From contig NZ_JBKBHT010000007.1 in assembly GCF_046297595.1 (NCBI RefSeq), positions 62,001 to 126,000 on the forward strand: a stretch of 64,000 nucleotides of DNA, given 5' to 3'. The position numbers and the translations under genes were made by a program. This document shows, one piece after another, positions 42,986-51,954 of this stretch (the stretch's first letter is position 1; the number at the start of each line of letters is the position of its first letter). Source of the DNA: Ferrovibrio sp046297595. GTDB lineage: Bacteria; Pseudomonadota; Alphaproteobacteria; Ferrovibrionales; Ferrovibrionaceae. The notes beneath the pieces were generated by a model. The model did no database searches and was not told the origin of the DNA. It saw only the letters and a program-made list of their open reading frames with translations.

Positions 42986-43849
42986 ATGCTTCGCATTGAA
43001 AACCTCGGCAAGCGCTACAAGACCGGAGATCTGGCGCTTGCCGATATTCGCCTAGAGGTGCCGGCCGGTCAGGTCATGGGCTTGATCGGCCCTTCAGGCG
43101 CCGGGAAATCCAGCCTGATCCGCTGCATTAACCGGCTTGTGGAGCCCACGAGCGGCCAGATATTCCTGAACGGCGCTGAAATCACCGGCATCGACCGATC
43201 TAAGCTTCGCCTCATGCGTCGTAAAATGGGCATGATTTTTCAGGAGTACGCCCTGACTGAGCGCCTGACTGTGATGGAGAATGTGCTCTCGGGCCGTCTG
43301 GGCTATGTGAGTTTCTGGCGTAGCTTTTTTCGCCGGTACCCCGCGCAGGACGTTGCGCGCGCCTTTGCAACGCTCGATCGCGTTGGCCTGCTAGATCATG
43401 TCGATAAGCGCGCGGATGCATTATCCGGCGGCCAGCGCCAGCGCGTGGGTATCGCCCGCGCCTTGCTGCAGGACCCGGATATCCTTCTTGTCGATGAGCC
43501 GACGGCGTCACTGGACCCCAAGACGTCACGCCAGATCATGCGCCTGATCTGTGAGTTATGCGCGGAAAGCAATATCGCTGCCATCGTGAATATCCATGAT
43601 GTAGGCTTGGCAAAGATGTTCCTGCAGCGGATCGTCGGATTGCGCCAGGGCCGTATCGTCTATGATGGCCCACCCGAAGGCCTGAGCGCCGACACGCTGA
43701 CGCTGATATACGGCGAAGAGGACTGGAGCGGGTCGAGCGGCCAAGGCGATGAGAATGATGATGCCGACCGTCATGCCGCGACAAACGCGGTTTCTCTGCA
43801 TCCTGCGAATGCCGAACCCGAGCGGGAACGCCTCGCCGGCCTGGTATGA
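42986..43849 (+). CDS. phnC: Phosphonate-type ABC transporter ATPase (PhnC family)
   Basis: A 287-residue ATPase with Walker A (GPSGAGKSS), LSGGQRQRVGIARAL and Walker B (ILLVDEPTASLDP), plus the PhnC-typical VNIHDVGLAKMFLQRIVGL. The last 45 residues are an acidic, poorly conserved tail. It starts 12 bases after the binding-protein gene and overlaps the first permease (ATGA). Confidence 0.92.
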   Translation: MLRIENLGKRYKTGDLALADIRLEVPAGQVMGLIGPSGAGKSSLIRCINRLVEPTSGQIFLNGAEITGIDRSKLRLMRRKMGMIFQEYALTERLTVMENVLSGRLGYVSFWRSFFRRYPAQDVARAFATLDRVGLLDHVDKRADALSGGQRQRVGIARALLQDPDILLVDEPTASLDPKTSRQIMRLICELCAESNIAAIVNIHDVGLAKMFLQRIVGLRQGRIVYDGPPEGLSADTLTLIYGEEDWSGSSGQGDENDDADRHAATNAVSLHPANAEPERERLAGLV

Positions 43850-44649
43850 TGCAAGCCGCCCACCCCGTCGTCTGGCGTAAACCGCCCTTTATTCAGCGAC
43901 GATCGCTGCGCTGGCTGATCATCGGCGGCGGGCTGCTGTATCTCGTCCTCGCAATTGGCAGCCTGGAAATAAATTGGGCGCGGGTGAGCGAAGGCTTGGA
44001 ACGCGGCTGGCGCTTTGTCGTCGCCTTCAGTCAGCCTGATTTTGTCTCGCGTTGGAGCGATATCGCCCTTGGCATGCAGGAAAGCCTGACCATGGCAGTA
44101 ACATCCACGGTGGTTGGAATCCTGCTCTCCATTCCCATCGGAATCGGTGCGGCTCGCAATCTCGCTCCCCCGCCTGTTTATTATTTTTGCCGCTCGATTA
44201 TTGCCCTCTCGCGCACCTTCCAGGAAGTTCTGGTCGCCATTTTGTTTGTCGCCATGGTCGGCTTTGGCCCACTGGCGGGCTTTCTCACCCTGTGCTTTTC
44301 CACCATCGGCTTCATCGGCAAGCTGTTGGCCGAGGATATTGAGGATATCGACGAGGGGCAGGCGGAAGCGATCCGCTCAAGCGGAGCCTCATGGTTTCAG
44401 TTGCTGGATTACGCTGTTCGGCCGCAGGTCATGCCGCGGCTCATCGGCCTGAGCCTCTATCGCCTGGATATCAATTTCCGCGAGTCAGCCGTTGTCGGCA
44501 TCGTCGGTGCCGGCGGAATCGGCGCAACCCTCAATACGGCGCTGGACCGGTATGAATTCGATAGCGCTGCCGCCATCCTTCTGATGATCATCGCCATCGT
44601 GATGGTGACCGAGTATGTGTCCTCGATGATCCGCAAGAGGATTCAGTAA
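43846..44649 (+). CDS. phnE: Phosphonate-type ABC transporter permease (PhnE family), copy 1
   Basis: A 267-residue permease with about six helices. The PhnE loop AEAIRSSGASWFQLLDYAVRPQ is present, seen near residue 175, followed by IVGAGGIGATL. Start and stop overlap both neighbours, so it is tightly coupled to the ATPase and the second permease. Confidence 0.92.
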   Translation: MMQAAHPVVWRKPPFIQRRSLRWLIIGGGLLYLVLAIGSLEINWARVSEGLERGWRFVVAFSQPDFVSRWSDIALGMQESLTMAVTSTVVGILLSIPIGIGAARNLAPPPVYYFCRSIIALSRTFQEVLVAILFVAMVGFGPLAGFLTLCFSTIGFIGKLLAEDIEDIDEGQAEAIRSSGASWFQLLDYAVRPQVMPRLIGLSLYRLDINFRESAVVGIVGAGGIGATLNTALDRYEFDSAAAILLMIIAIVMVTEYVSSMIRKRIQ

Positions 44650-45467
44650 TGCCTGTCTCTGTCGCTCCGGACGTCCAGAAATCCTGGCGCCTGAGGACCA
44701 GTAGAGCGGAATTGTTGTTGTGGTTCGGCTGGTTCTGCCTCCTAGCCGTCACGGTGTTCTGCTGGCAGATCATGACGAAAGACACCATCTGGGCTTTCGT
44801 TTCGGATGCGCCGGCGCAGGCAGCCGATCTGGCCGACCGCATGATCCCGCCGCGCTGGGACTATATCGGCAGGTTGTGGGGCCCGCTTTGGGACACCCTG
44901 AATATCGCTACCTTGGGAACCCTGCTGGCCATTGTGATCTCAGTGCCGATTGCGTTCCTGGCGGCGCGCAACACCACCCCGAGCGTTGCTTTCGTGCGCC
45001 CCATCGCTCTGGTGATCATCGTTTCCTCGCGATCGATCAATGCCCTGATCTGGGCCCTGCTGCTGGTTTCGATCCTTGGTCCCGGCGTGCTGGCCGGTAT
45101 TCTGGCCATTGCCCTGCGGTCGATCGGCTTCATTGGTAAACTGCTATATGAAGCCATTGAGGAGATCGATACGAGCCAGGTGGAAGCGATCACCGCCACC
45201 GGCGCCACACCGGCACAGGTGATGGATTATGGGATCGTGCCCCAGGTCCTGCCCGCATTCGCCGGCATCACGGTTTTTCGTTGGGATATCAACATCAGGG
45301 AATCAGCCATTGTCGGCTTGGTTGGCGCCGGCGGCATCGGCCTGCTGCTGGAATCTTCCCTGAACATCCTCGCCTGGCCCCAGGTCAGTCTGATCCTGCT
45401 GATAACCCTGGCCACTGTGATCGTGAGCGAATGGATTTCCGCGAAACTGCGGCATGCGTTGATCTGA
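44649..45467 (+). CDS. phnE: Phosphonate-type ABC transporter permease (PhnE family), copy 2
   Basis: A 272-residue permease with six helices, the loop VEAITATGATPAQVMDYGI and the signature LVGAGGIGLLLE. It pairs with the preceding permease (TAATG overlap) and ends the operon. The DNA after its stop belongs to an accessory region with different gene content. Confidence 0.92.
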   Translation: MPVSVAPDVQKSWRLRTSRAELLLWFGWFCLLAVTVFCWQIMTKDTIWAFVSDAPAQAADLADRMIPPRWDYIGRLWGPLWDTLNIATLGTLLAIVISVPIAFLAARNTTPSVAFVRPIALVIIVSSRSINALIWALLLVSILGPGVLAGILAIALRSIGFIGKLLYEAIEEIDTSQVEAITATGATPAQVMDYGIVPQVLPAFAGITVFRWDINIRESAIVGLVGAGGIGLLLESSLNILAWPQVSLILLITLATVIVSEWISAKLRHALI

Positions 45468-45539
45468 GGGCACATCGGGGTTTCTGCGGCCTGTCCCGAA
45501 ACGCGCAGCCTCTCTCCCCGGAGGGCGATTGAGGGGTCC

Positions 45540-45650
45540 TTACTGATGGTCACCGCAGTATGCGAATAATAGACGGCGCTCGGCACCATCGAGGTTGGCT
45601 GCCATAATGTTTGACCACGGCGACATCAACTCGGGAAACATCTCAATCAT
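45540..45650 (-). CDS. Very small ORF downstream of the umuC fragment
   Basis: A 36-residue frame (starting MIEMFPELMSPW, ending FAYCGDHQ) overlaps the umuC fragment stop as ATGA and ends in TAA at 45540. Composition is protein-like, but it may be the remnant of a larger gene joined to umuC by a deletion or insertion. It is not recognised. The remaining bases between 45468 and 45540 show nothing. Confidence 0.3.
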   Translation of the reverse strand: MIEMFPELMSPWSNIMAANLDGAERRLLFAYCGDHQ

Positions 45651-45790
45651 AGAGTTCGATCTCTCAGTCTTTGGGATACGGAACAGCACCCATCGTTGTT
45701 GCTGAGCACTACGACCGGCCGGCCTTCCAGGTGGGCGAAAACCCGCTCGTAGCTAACATAGAAATTGTTGCCGTCGACCAGGTCGAACAT
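45647..45790 (-). pseudogene. umuC: Truncated umuC (DNA polymerase V catalytic subunit fragment)
   Basis: The first 36 or so codons read as UmuC (MFDLVDGNNFYVSYERVF, then GRPVVVLSNNDGC), the start of a Y-family polymerase palm domain with its metal-binding aspartate. The frame then leaves the family and stops after 47 codons, whereas intact UmuC has about 420. GGTGAGC precedes the ATG, which lies two bases after the umuD stop. The rest of the gene is not found elsewhere in the window. Confidence 0.8.
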
Positions 45791-45792
45791 GC

Positions 45793-46224
45793 TCACCAGC
45801 CAAACATCGTGGTCGCAGATGTGACGACGCCGAAGATCACCAGCTCGGCATCCTCCCGGACCTCAATCGGCGGGTAGTTGTGATTGCCGGTTTCCAGCCA
45901 GATACGGCCGGCCCGTCGGCTGAAGCGCTTCAAGGTGACCTCGCCATCGATGCTGGCAACGACAATTTTTCCATCGGCCGGCCGGAGGCTCCAGTCGACC
46001 AGGACCACATCGCCATCGTAGATCCGGTACTTGATCATGGAATCGCCAGATACACGCATGGGGGAAGTGGCGGCTGGTTGCCGGACTAGCAGCGTAGCCA
46101 GGTCGATGCGCTCTTCTTCATGGTCGGCGGCCGGAGAGGGAAAGCCGGCCGGAATCGAGCCGACGATCTCTGGCAAGTCCAAGGTGGAGCAACTGGCTGG
46201 CAGCGGGGTCATAGCGGGGGTCAT
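45793..46224 (-). CDS. umuD: UmuD-like SOS mutagenesis protein
   Basis: A 143-residue S24 peptidase with the self-cleavage site at Ala26-Gly27 (IPAGFPSPAAD), catalytic Ser62 (VSGDSM) and Lys99 (GEVTLKRF), at nearly the same spacing as E. coli UmuD. RecA-stimulated cleavage would yield the form that joins UmuC in translesion DNA synthesis. The partner umuC is cut off just downstream, so the protein may now have no polymerase to serve. A candidate SOS box lies 19 bases upstream of the start. Confidence 0.9.
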   Translation of the reverse strand: MTPAMTPLPASCSTLDLPEIVGSIPAGFPSPAADHEEERIDLATLLVRQPAATSPMRVSGDSMIKYRIYDGDVVLVDWSLRPADGKIVVASIDGEVTLKRFSRRAGRIWLETGNHNYPPIEVREDAELVIFGVVTSATTMFGW

Positions 46225-46242
46225 AAACCCGCCCCCAGCAGA

Positions 46243-46257
46243 AAACGAAAGCGGAAC
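46243..46257 (-). promoter_or_regulatory. Candidate LexA (SOS) box upstream of umuD
   Basis: The minus strand reads GTTC-CGCTTTC-GTTT, one mismatch from the alphaproteobacterial SOS box GTTC-N7-GTTC. It is placed 19 bases before the umuD start, where repression of an SOS gene is expected. Confidence 0.6.
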
Positions 46258-46545
46258 ATGCGCCTCCAGCTATAGCGCAGAAATGGCTAGGGGAGGCCTC
46301 AGCTCAGTTGCCTGCATACGGAGCAGCCAAGGCGGGCTCACTGCCTCTCAGGGGCCCTGAAAACCGCCTTGCCGTGCACTCGTAAAGGGGGCCGTACCCC
46401 GTATCCGTCGTCAACAAAGACACCCGTTGAGCGCCGAAGGTGCGAATAAGGTTCTCGCCACTAGGAGAGCAGGAATAGCGGTGGGACCACCGCGCCTATC
46501 CTGCCGTCCTCACGACAGAGAATTGGGGAGCGGCAAGTCGAAGAA

Positions 46546-46655
46546 AGTCAGAGAAAATGGGAGAAATTCTCTGAGTATGCCGACGTTAGAGAGAACACGG
46601 AGAAAGATAGAAAATAATTAGATAATCCCGGAGAATGATAGAGAGAATCCGAGAC
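46546..46655 (+). repeat. Purine-rich GAGAA repeat region upstream of the recombinase
   Basis: The 510 bases between umuD and the recombinase hold no gene. The second part is strikingly purine-rich, with repeated GAGAA/AGAGA units. Two 16-base direct repeats (46598-46613 and 46629-46644, CGGAGAAAGATAGAAA type) match at 14 of 16 positions with start points 31 bases apart, and an AGAAATTCTCT inverted repeat lies near 46564. It may hold the recombinase operator or the attachment site. The first part, 46260-46545, shows nothing. Confidence 0.5.
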
Positions 46656-46737
46656 ACCCCTATTCTAGCGTGCATCACTATTGCGAACCGCCCTAACCGG
46701 CTGATATTGCAGAGTGTTTCATGGGGGTTTGGTATTC

Positions 46738-48381
46738 ATGCGGGTGGCGATCTACGCCAGGCATTCCACTGACAAGCAGGAACACTCCACTAGGGACCAG
46801 ATCGCCCGCTGTGAGGCGTTCTGCCGCCGGGTCGGATACGAAATCGCAGCCACCTTCTCCGATGAAGGCATCTCAGGCGCTGCGATGCAAAATCGCCCGG
46901 GCATTCGCAAGCTGATCGAAGCGGCCCTGGATGGCGAGTTCAACAGGATCATCTCCGAAGATCTCTCCCGCATCAGCCGCGACCAGGGCGATCTCGCCCA
47001 TTTCTACAAAAAGTTGCTGTTCTTAAACATCAACCTGGAAACGATAGCCGAGGGCGATGTTTCAGAGCTGCATATCGGCCTCAAAGGCACGATGAATGCT
47101 CTCTACCTGAAAGACCTGGCCGACAAGACTAAGCGGGGGATGCTCGCAGCTGTGCTCAACGGCTCGATCCCGGGTGGTCGCACATTCGGCTATGACATTG
47201 TGCATCGCCTTAACGAACGCGGCGAGCCGATCCCGGGTCTGCGAAGGATCAACCCCGTCGAGGCTGAGATCGTCAGAACGATTTTCACTAGGTACGACCA
47301 AGGCGAAACCTTGCTTCGCATCTGTGAACACCTGAACGACAACGGCGTCGCCGCACCGAAAGGTGGCACCAAATGGCAAAAATCGGCGCTGATCGGGACA
47401 TTTGCCAGGCAGACCGGCATTCTCCGCAACACGCTCTATAAAGGCGTGCTGACTTTCGACAAGATGGCTTATCGAAAACATCCGGAGACTGGTAAGCGGG
47501 TGTCGATGATCCGGCCGGAGCACGATTGGATTCGTGTCCCTGCACCGGAGCTGGCGATCTTGAGCGAAGATCAATTCGACAGCGTGCAACGGCATATCGA
47601 GGAACGGTCTAATAATTTCCGTCAACGCCGCCTGATCGTTCAGGTGATGACCGGAGAGGAAAAGGCGAAGCGCCAGCGCGGATATGTTCGCAAATGGCGC
47701 GCACGGCAAAAGACTGCAAAGAAAGTGCCTGAGCAGCCGTTTTACATCACGTCAGGAAAATTGTGGTGCTCGAAACACGACGCAGCATTTATTCATCGCC
47801 GCGCGAAACTGAACGGCTGCCCACACAAGGGCTGCCCGAATCAAAATCTTCCGCTGGAATACATTCTGCCTCTCGTCCTGGAAGATGTGCAAAAATTCAC
47901 CGAGGCCGATCTGAACGCATATTATCAAGAAAACAAGAGCAGGCGCGCATTTCTTGAAAGCGAACTGCAGAGCCTCATTGCTGAACGCAGCCGCGTGCAA
48001 TCGGAGATACGCGCATTGCTGGAAGCAATTGTCCGTTCACAGCGCGGCCCTGAAACGCTTTCGCATATCCAAGAGCGTGAGAAAGAGAGCGGCAGATTGA
48101 AGCTTGATACAGAGCAGGCGAAATCAGAGCTGGAAAACATCACAGCTGTGCCGGATGCTGACATGAAAATGATTGCACGGCGCGTGCAGGAAACAATCAA
48201 CAAATGGCTGGCATCTGATCACGACAGCACCAAGATCCTGCACGATTGCGTCTACAAGATACGCATCATTCCATTCTGGAACGAAGTGGATCAGAGCATG
48301 CAGCATCGTGCAAAAGTCGGATGGGATATGCCGGCGGTGATAAGGGCATTTTCTGCATCGTCAGCTAAGATAGCAGCGTGA
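46738..48381 (+). CDS. Large serine recombinase
   Basis: The 547-residue protein has an N-terminal resolvase domain with catalytic Ser10 (YARHSTDKQ) and the arginine-bearing SEDLSRISRDQGD segment, a recombinase DNA-binding domain (about residues 150-290), a zinc ribbon (CSKHD ... CPHKGCPN, near residues 340-362) and a C-terminal coiled coil (about 390-480). It would integrate or excise DNA between short attachment sites. The ATG at 46738 has GGGGG ten bases upstream; a GTG at 46714 is an alternative. Confidence 0.92.
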   Translation: MRVAIYARHSTDKQEHSTRDQIARCEAFCRRVGYEIAATFSDEGISGAAMQNRPGIRKLIEAALDGEFNRIISEDLSRISRDQGDLAHFYKKLLFLNINLETIAEGDVSELHIGLKGTMNALYLKDLADKTKRGMLAAVLNGSIPGGRTFGYDIVHRLNERGEPIPGLRRINPVEAEIVRTIFTRYDQGETLLRICEHLNDNGVAAPKGGTKWQKSALIGTFARQTGILRNTLYKGVLTFDKMAYRKHPETGKRVSMIRPEHDWIRVPAPELAILSEDQFDSVQRHIEERSNNFRQRRLIVQVMTGEEKAKRQRGYVRKWRARQKTAKKVPEQPFYITSGKLWCSKHDAAFIHRRAKLNGCPHKGCPNQNLPLEYILPLVLEDVQKFTEADLNAYYQENKSRRAFLESELQSLIAERSRVQSEIRALLEAIVRSQRGPETLSHIQEREKESGRLKLDTEQAKSELENITAVPDADMKMIARRVQETINKWLASDHDSTKILHDCVYKIRIIPFWNEVDQSMQHRAKVGWDMPAVIRAFSASSAKIAA

Positions 48382-48688
48382 CTAGTTGCAGCAGTTCCTG
48401 AATTGCAGGGTTCCAAATCTGGCCGTCGGCGCCAAAATCCTATTGACCGGGCGAAGTCGAAGCAGTATCTAAGCTACCAATGCTGCATCGCAGCATTACC
48501 CCGACAATTCTCTTCGGTTTCGAGCCAATGTAGTTCTCAGCCACATATTAATACGCACCACCACCATTTCCGCATACGGAGTGAGGCGGTGCGTCTGGCT
48601 GACTCTACCTGAATTATCGTTTCCCTATTTCCCAGACATTTAGACATCCGCCCACAGAGGCGGAGGCACATATTTTGGAGCCCTCCCT
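48382..48688. other. Intergenic region after the recombinase
   Basis: No gene is seen in these 307 bases. A small hairpin (TCCGCC-cacaga-GGCGGA, about 48647-48664) lies in the likely leader of the SulP gene, just before its GGAG site. A sequence near 48405 superficially resembles a tRNA 3' end but does not pair. If the recombinase element has an attachment site on this side, it should lie here. Confidence 0.4.
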
Positions 48689-50179
48689 GTGAATACGAAA
48701 TTCCTGTCGCAACTGCGATCCGAGTGGTTAGGCAACATTCGTGGCGACGTACTCGCCGGACTGGTTGTCGCCCTGGCCCTTATTCCCGAAGCGATCGCCT
48801 TCTCCATCATCGCCGGCGTGGACCCGAAAGTCGGGTTATACGCGTCGTTCTCAATTGCGGTGATCATCGCGATTGTCGGCGGTCGGCCAGGTATGGTCTC
48901 TGCGGCCACAGCCGCCACGGCAGTTCTGATGATCACGCTGGTCAAGGACCACGGCCTGCAATACCTGCTCGCGGCGACCGTGCTGGCCGGTATCCTGCAA
49001 ATCGCGGCGGGTTTTCTCCGCCTCGGCTATGTCATGCGGTTTGTGTCGCGGTCGGTGATGACCGGCTTTGTCAACGCCCTGGCAATCCTGATTTTCATGG
49101 CCCAGTTGCCGGAACTCATCGGCGTGACCTGGCTCACCTATGTGATGGTCGCGGCAGGTTTGGCGATCATCTACTTGCTGCCGCGCGTCACCAAGATCAT
49201 CCCGTCGCCTCTGGTTTGTATCGTTGTGCTGACCGCAGCCGCGATGTTGCTGAAGCTGGACGTGCGAACGGTTGGCCATATGGGAGAACTGCCGTCGACC
49301 CTGCCGATATTCCTGCTGCCCAACATCCCCGTGAGCCTCGAAACCCTGCTGATCATTCTGCCGTATTCGGCTGCGGTTGCCGCTGTCGGCCTGCTGGAGT
49401 CGCTGATGACCGCCACCATCGTAGATGACCTGACCGATACGACCAGCAACAAGAATCGCGAATGTGTCGGCCAGGGTATAGCCAATGTGGCCACAGGCTT
49501 CCTTGGTGGAATGGCGGGCTGCGCCATGATCGGGCAATCTGTGATCAACGTGAAGTCCGGCGGTCGCGGACGACTTTCTACCTTCTGCGCCGGCACTTTC
49601 CTGTTGTTCATGATCCTGGTGCTGGGAGATTGGGTTAAAGCTATTCCGATGGCTGCACTGGTCGCCATCATGATCATGGTCTCAATCGGCACCTTCAGCT
49701 GGACCTCGATCAAGGCCCTGAAGCTCCATCCGCGCAGCTCCAGTGTGGTTATGCTCGCTACTGTGTTGGGTGTTGTGGCAACGCATAATCTTGCCATTGG
49801 GGTGCTGGCTGGCGTCCTGCTTTCCGCCGTATTCTTTGCCTGGAAGATCTCACAAATCTTCCGCATATCATCTGTTCTTTCCGAGGATGGTACGCACCGG
49901 ACCTACACTGTCGAGGGGCAGCTGTTCTTTGCCTCGGCAGATGATTTTAATGCCGCCTTCGATTTCAAGGAGGCGCTTGAGAAGGTAACCATTGATCTAC
50001 GCCACGCGCATATATGGGACATTTCCAGCGTTGCGGCATTGGACATGGTCATCCTGAAGCTTCGCCGAGAGGGTGCGGAGGTCGAGATAATCGGCCTCAA
50101 CAAGGCCAGCGAAACGATTGTCGATAAATTGGCCATCCACGACAAACCCGGCGCGCTAGAACGCCTGATGGGCCATTGA
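48689..50179 (+). CDS. SulP/SLC26 family anion transporter
   Basis: A 496-residue inner-membrane transporter with about 11-12 helices, the SulP start GNIRGDVLAGLVVALALIPEAIAFS, and a C-terminal STAS domain (from about residue 400, with LRHAHIWDISSVAALD). Substrates of the family include sulfate, bicarbonate and dicarboxylates; the sequence does not decide. It starts at GTG with GGAG nine bases upstream. The stress-protein gene follows within 15 bases. Confidence 0.92.
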   Translation: MNTKFLSQLRSEWLGNIRGDVLAGLVVALALIPEAIAFSIIAGVDPKVGLYASFSIAVIIAIVGGRPGMVSAATAATAVLMITLVKDHGLQYLLAATVLAGILQIAAGFLRLGYVMRFVSRSVMTGFVNALAILIFMAQLPELIGVTWLTYVMVAAGLAIIYLLPRVTKIIPSPLVCIVVLTAAAMLLKLDVRTVGHMGELPSTLPIFLLPNIPVSLETLLIILPYSAAVAAVGLLESLMTATIVDDLTDTTSNKNRECVGQGIANVATGFLGGMAGCAMIGQSVINVKSGGRGRLSTFCAGTFLLFMILVLGDWVKAIPMAALVAIMIMVSIGTFSWTSIKALKLHPRSSSVVMLATVLGVVATHNLAIGVLAGVLLSAVFFAWKISQIFRISSVLSEDGTHRTYTVEGQLFFASADDFNAAFDFKEALEKVTIDLRHAHIWDISSVAALDMVILKLRREGAEVEIIGLNKASETIVDKLAIHDKPGALERLMGH

Positions 50180-50193
50180 GAGGAAATGCCACA

Positions 50194-51048
50194 ATGAGAA
50201 AAATTCTGGCTTTTATTGATGCCTCCCCGTACGGGGCGAGTGTTTGCGATCATGCGGCATGGGCTGCACAGAAGACGGGCGCAGCAGTTGACGTTTTCCA
50301 TGTCCTTGGCCGTCGCGAGATACCCAGCGCGCCGGCTGATTATACCGGCAGTCTGGACGCCAATTCCCGGGAAGACTTGCTGTCGGAGCTGTCCGCACAT
50401 GATGAGGAGAGATCTCGCCTGGCGCAAAAGCGCGGCCGCCTTATTCTCGATCAGGCCAAAGCACGGCTCCTTGCCACCGGGGTGAGCCAGGTTGAGACCA
50501 AATTGCGGCATGGCGACATACTCGAAACAGTTGAGGAATTCGAGAGGACTGCCGACCTCATCGCCATTGGCAAACGAGGCGAAGCGGCCGACTTCGCCAA
50601 GCTGCATCTGGGCTCAAATCTCGAACGAGTGGTGCGAACCAGCCAGAAGCCGGTACTGGTCGCGTCGCGCGCCTTCAAGCCGATCAGCCGCGTTCTCGTC
50701 GCCTTCGATGGCGGACCAAGTATTCTGAAGGCCATCGACTATTTGTCGAGAACGCCATTGCTGCAGGACGCTGCCTGCCTGCTTTTGCGGGCGGGTACCG
50801 CCACACCAGAAGCGACCACTCCGTTGGAAAGGGCTGCAAGTCAGCTTGTGGCCGCCGGCTATTCCACGGAGATCGGTGTTCGTCCGGGGTCACCCGAGAC
50901 CGTCATCAGCAGCGCCGTCGAAACCAGCCAGATCGACCTGCTGGTCATGGGGGCCTATGGGCATTCGCGCATCCGCAATCTCATTATCGGCAGCACCACA
51001 ACGGAGATGATACGCTCTTGCAAAATTCCGGTTCTGCTGTTCCGCTGA
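50194..51048 (+). CDS. Tandem universal stress protein (UspA family)
   Basis: A 284-residue cytoplasmic protein with two Usp domains (about 1-145 and 155-284). The second keeps the ATP-binding pattern G-x2-G-x9-G-S (GAYGHSRIRNLIIGS); the first is close but less exact. The ATG at 50194, preceded by AGAGGAAA, is preferred to a TTG at 50176. Co-transcription with the SulP gene suggests a regulatory subunit for the transporter. The 240 bases after it show only a startless 43-codon frame. Confidence 0.88.
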   Translation: MRKILAFIDASPYGASVCDHAAWAAQKTGAAVDVFHVLGRREIPSAPADYTGSLDANSREDLLSELSAHDEERSRLAQKRGRLILDQAKARLLATGVSQVETKLRHGDILETVEEFERTADLIAIGKRGEAADFAKLHLGSNLERVVRTSQKPVLVASRAFKPISRVLVAFDGGPSILKAIDYLSRTPLLQDAACLLLRAGTATPEATTPLERAASQLVAAGYSTEIGVRPGSPETVISSAVETSQIDLLVMGAYGHSRIRNLIIGSTTTEMIRSCKIPVLLFR

Positions 51049-51286
51049 GCAAGTAATCTTCCCGAAACATGCCGCTTGAGATTGGCCGGAGTTATGCTTT
51101 CGCTTCGAGACACTGGCGGATGCTGGCGATCGGAATACAGCAGGACGTGAGCTGGTAGATATCCAGAATATTGGCGACGCTCTGCGCTATCGGAACCGTT
51201 ATCGCCGTTGCGACAGCAATTTATGATTTATCGCTATACCGGAGAACCATGCAGTCTCCGGACTGATCCGGCAGACGTATTTGCGA

Positions 51287-51475
51287 TTATACGGCGGGGT
51301 TCTCGGGCCCGGCCGCCATTCGCGCAGCTTTCAGGGCATCTTCGCTTGTCTTGCGTTCCTGAAGTAGCTGAAGAACGGCGTCTTCCACGGAGGTGAATTG
51401 CCGCGCTGTCGTCTGATCTCCAGCGTCGTCCAAAACTACAGTAACGCGGCTGCAACTCTTGGCAGAATCGCTCAT
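51287..51475 (-). CDS. Small hypothetical protein
   Basis: A 62-residue hydrophilic protein with a mostly helical C-terminal half (VEDAVLQLLQERKTSEDALKA, seen as one helix). GGAGGAAACG directly before the ATG is a near-perfect ribosome binding site, the main reason to accept it. It is divergent from the zinc-finger gene at 51622, with about 145 bases between the starts. The family is unknown. Confidence 0.6.
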   Translation of the reverse strand: MSDSAKSCSRVTVVLDDAGDQTTARQFTSVEDAVLQLLQERKTSEDALKAARMAAGPENPAV

Positions 51476-51621
51476 CGTTTCCTCCAGCTTTTATATTTTA
51501 AGCTACAATGAGTTGTTGGATGCCCCCTGTCCAGAAGTATCCTGTGCCGGACGAATGGATTTTCAGACATTGGGGGCGATGCGGATCAAATTGCCCCACG
51601 CGTTTGATGGAAGATTTTAAG

Positions 51622-51954
51622 ATGAACCTGAGCGGCTTTGAGCAACGCCTTCGCGAGGAACGAGCGCAGTTGCAGAATCTTCGGGATATCTCGGACGCTG
51701 GTCGCAAACCGGTCGAGTTGGATCAGGCGAGTGTCGGCCGGCTTTCCCGCATGGATGCCATGCAGATGCAAGCTATGGCCGCCGCTTCCGAGCGCCGACG
51801 GCAGATGAGAATAACCGCCATTGATGCTGCGCTCGCCAGGCTGGCAGAAGGTGAATTCGGGTACTGCGTCTCGTGTGGCGAGGAGATTGGAACCCGGCGC
51901 CTGGAACTGGACCCGGCGGCTGCAAGCTGCATTTCCTGCGCAGCCAAAGTCTAA
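51622..51954 (+). CDS. DksA/TraR family C4 zinc-finger protein
   Basis: A 110-residue protein with an N-terminal coiled-coil pair and a C-terminal zinc finger (YCVSCGEEIGTRRL, then SCISCAAK). It is shorter than DksA and close to TraR size. Such proteins enter the RNA polymerase secondary channel and change promoter activity without ppGpp. GGAAGA precedes the ATG at 51622; the frame opens further upstream without support. Plasmids and phages often carry it. Confidence 0.85.
   Translation: MNLSGFEQRLREERAQLQNLRDISDAGRKPVELDQASVGRLSRMDAMQMQAMAAASERRRQMRITAIDAALARLAEGEFGYCVSCGEEIGTRRLELDPAAASCISCAAKV

Noticed and set aside
45671..45877. Plus-strand frame overlapping umuD and the umuC fragment
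   Set aside because: The minus strand here encodes recognisable UmuD and UmuC sequence; the plus frame is a shadow.
48405..48440. Sequence resembling the 3' end of a tRNA (GGTTC...GCGCCA)
   Set aside because: The T-arm does not pair and no anticodon or D-arm precedes it, so it is not a tRNA gene and is too weak to call an attachment site.
51100..51240. Minus-strand protein-like frame ending TAA near 51090
   Set aside because: It has about 43 codons, no start codon and an upstream in-frame stop; no ribosome binding site.
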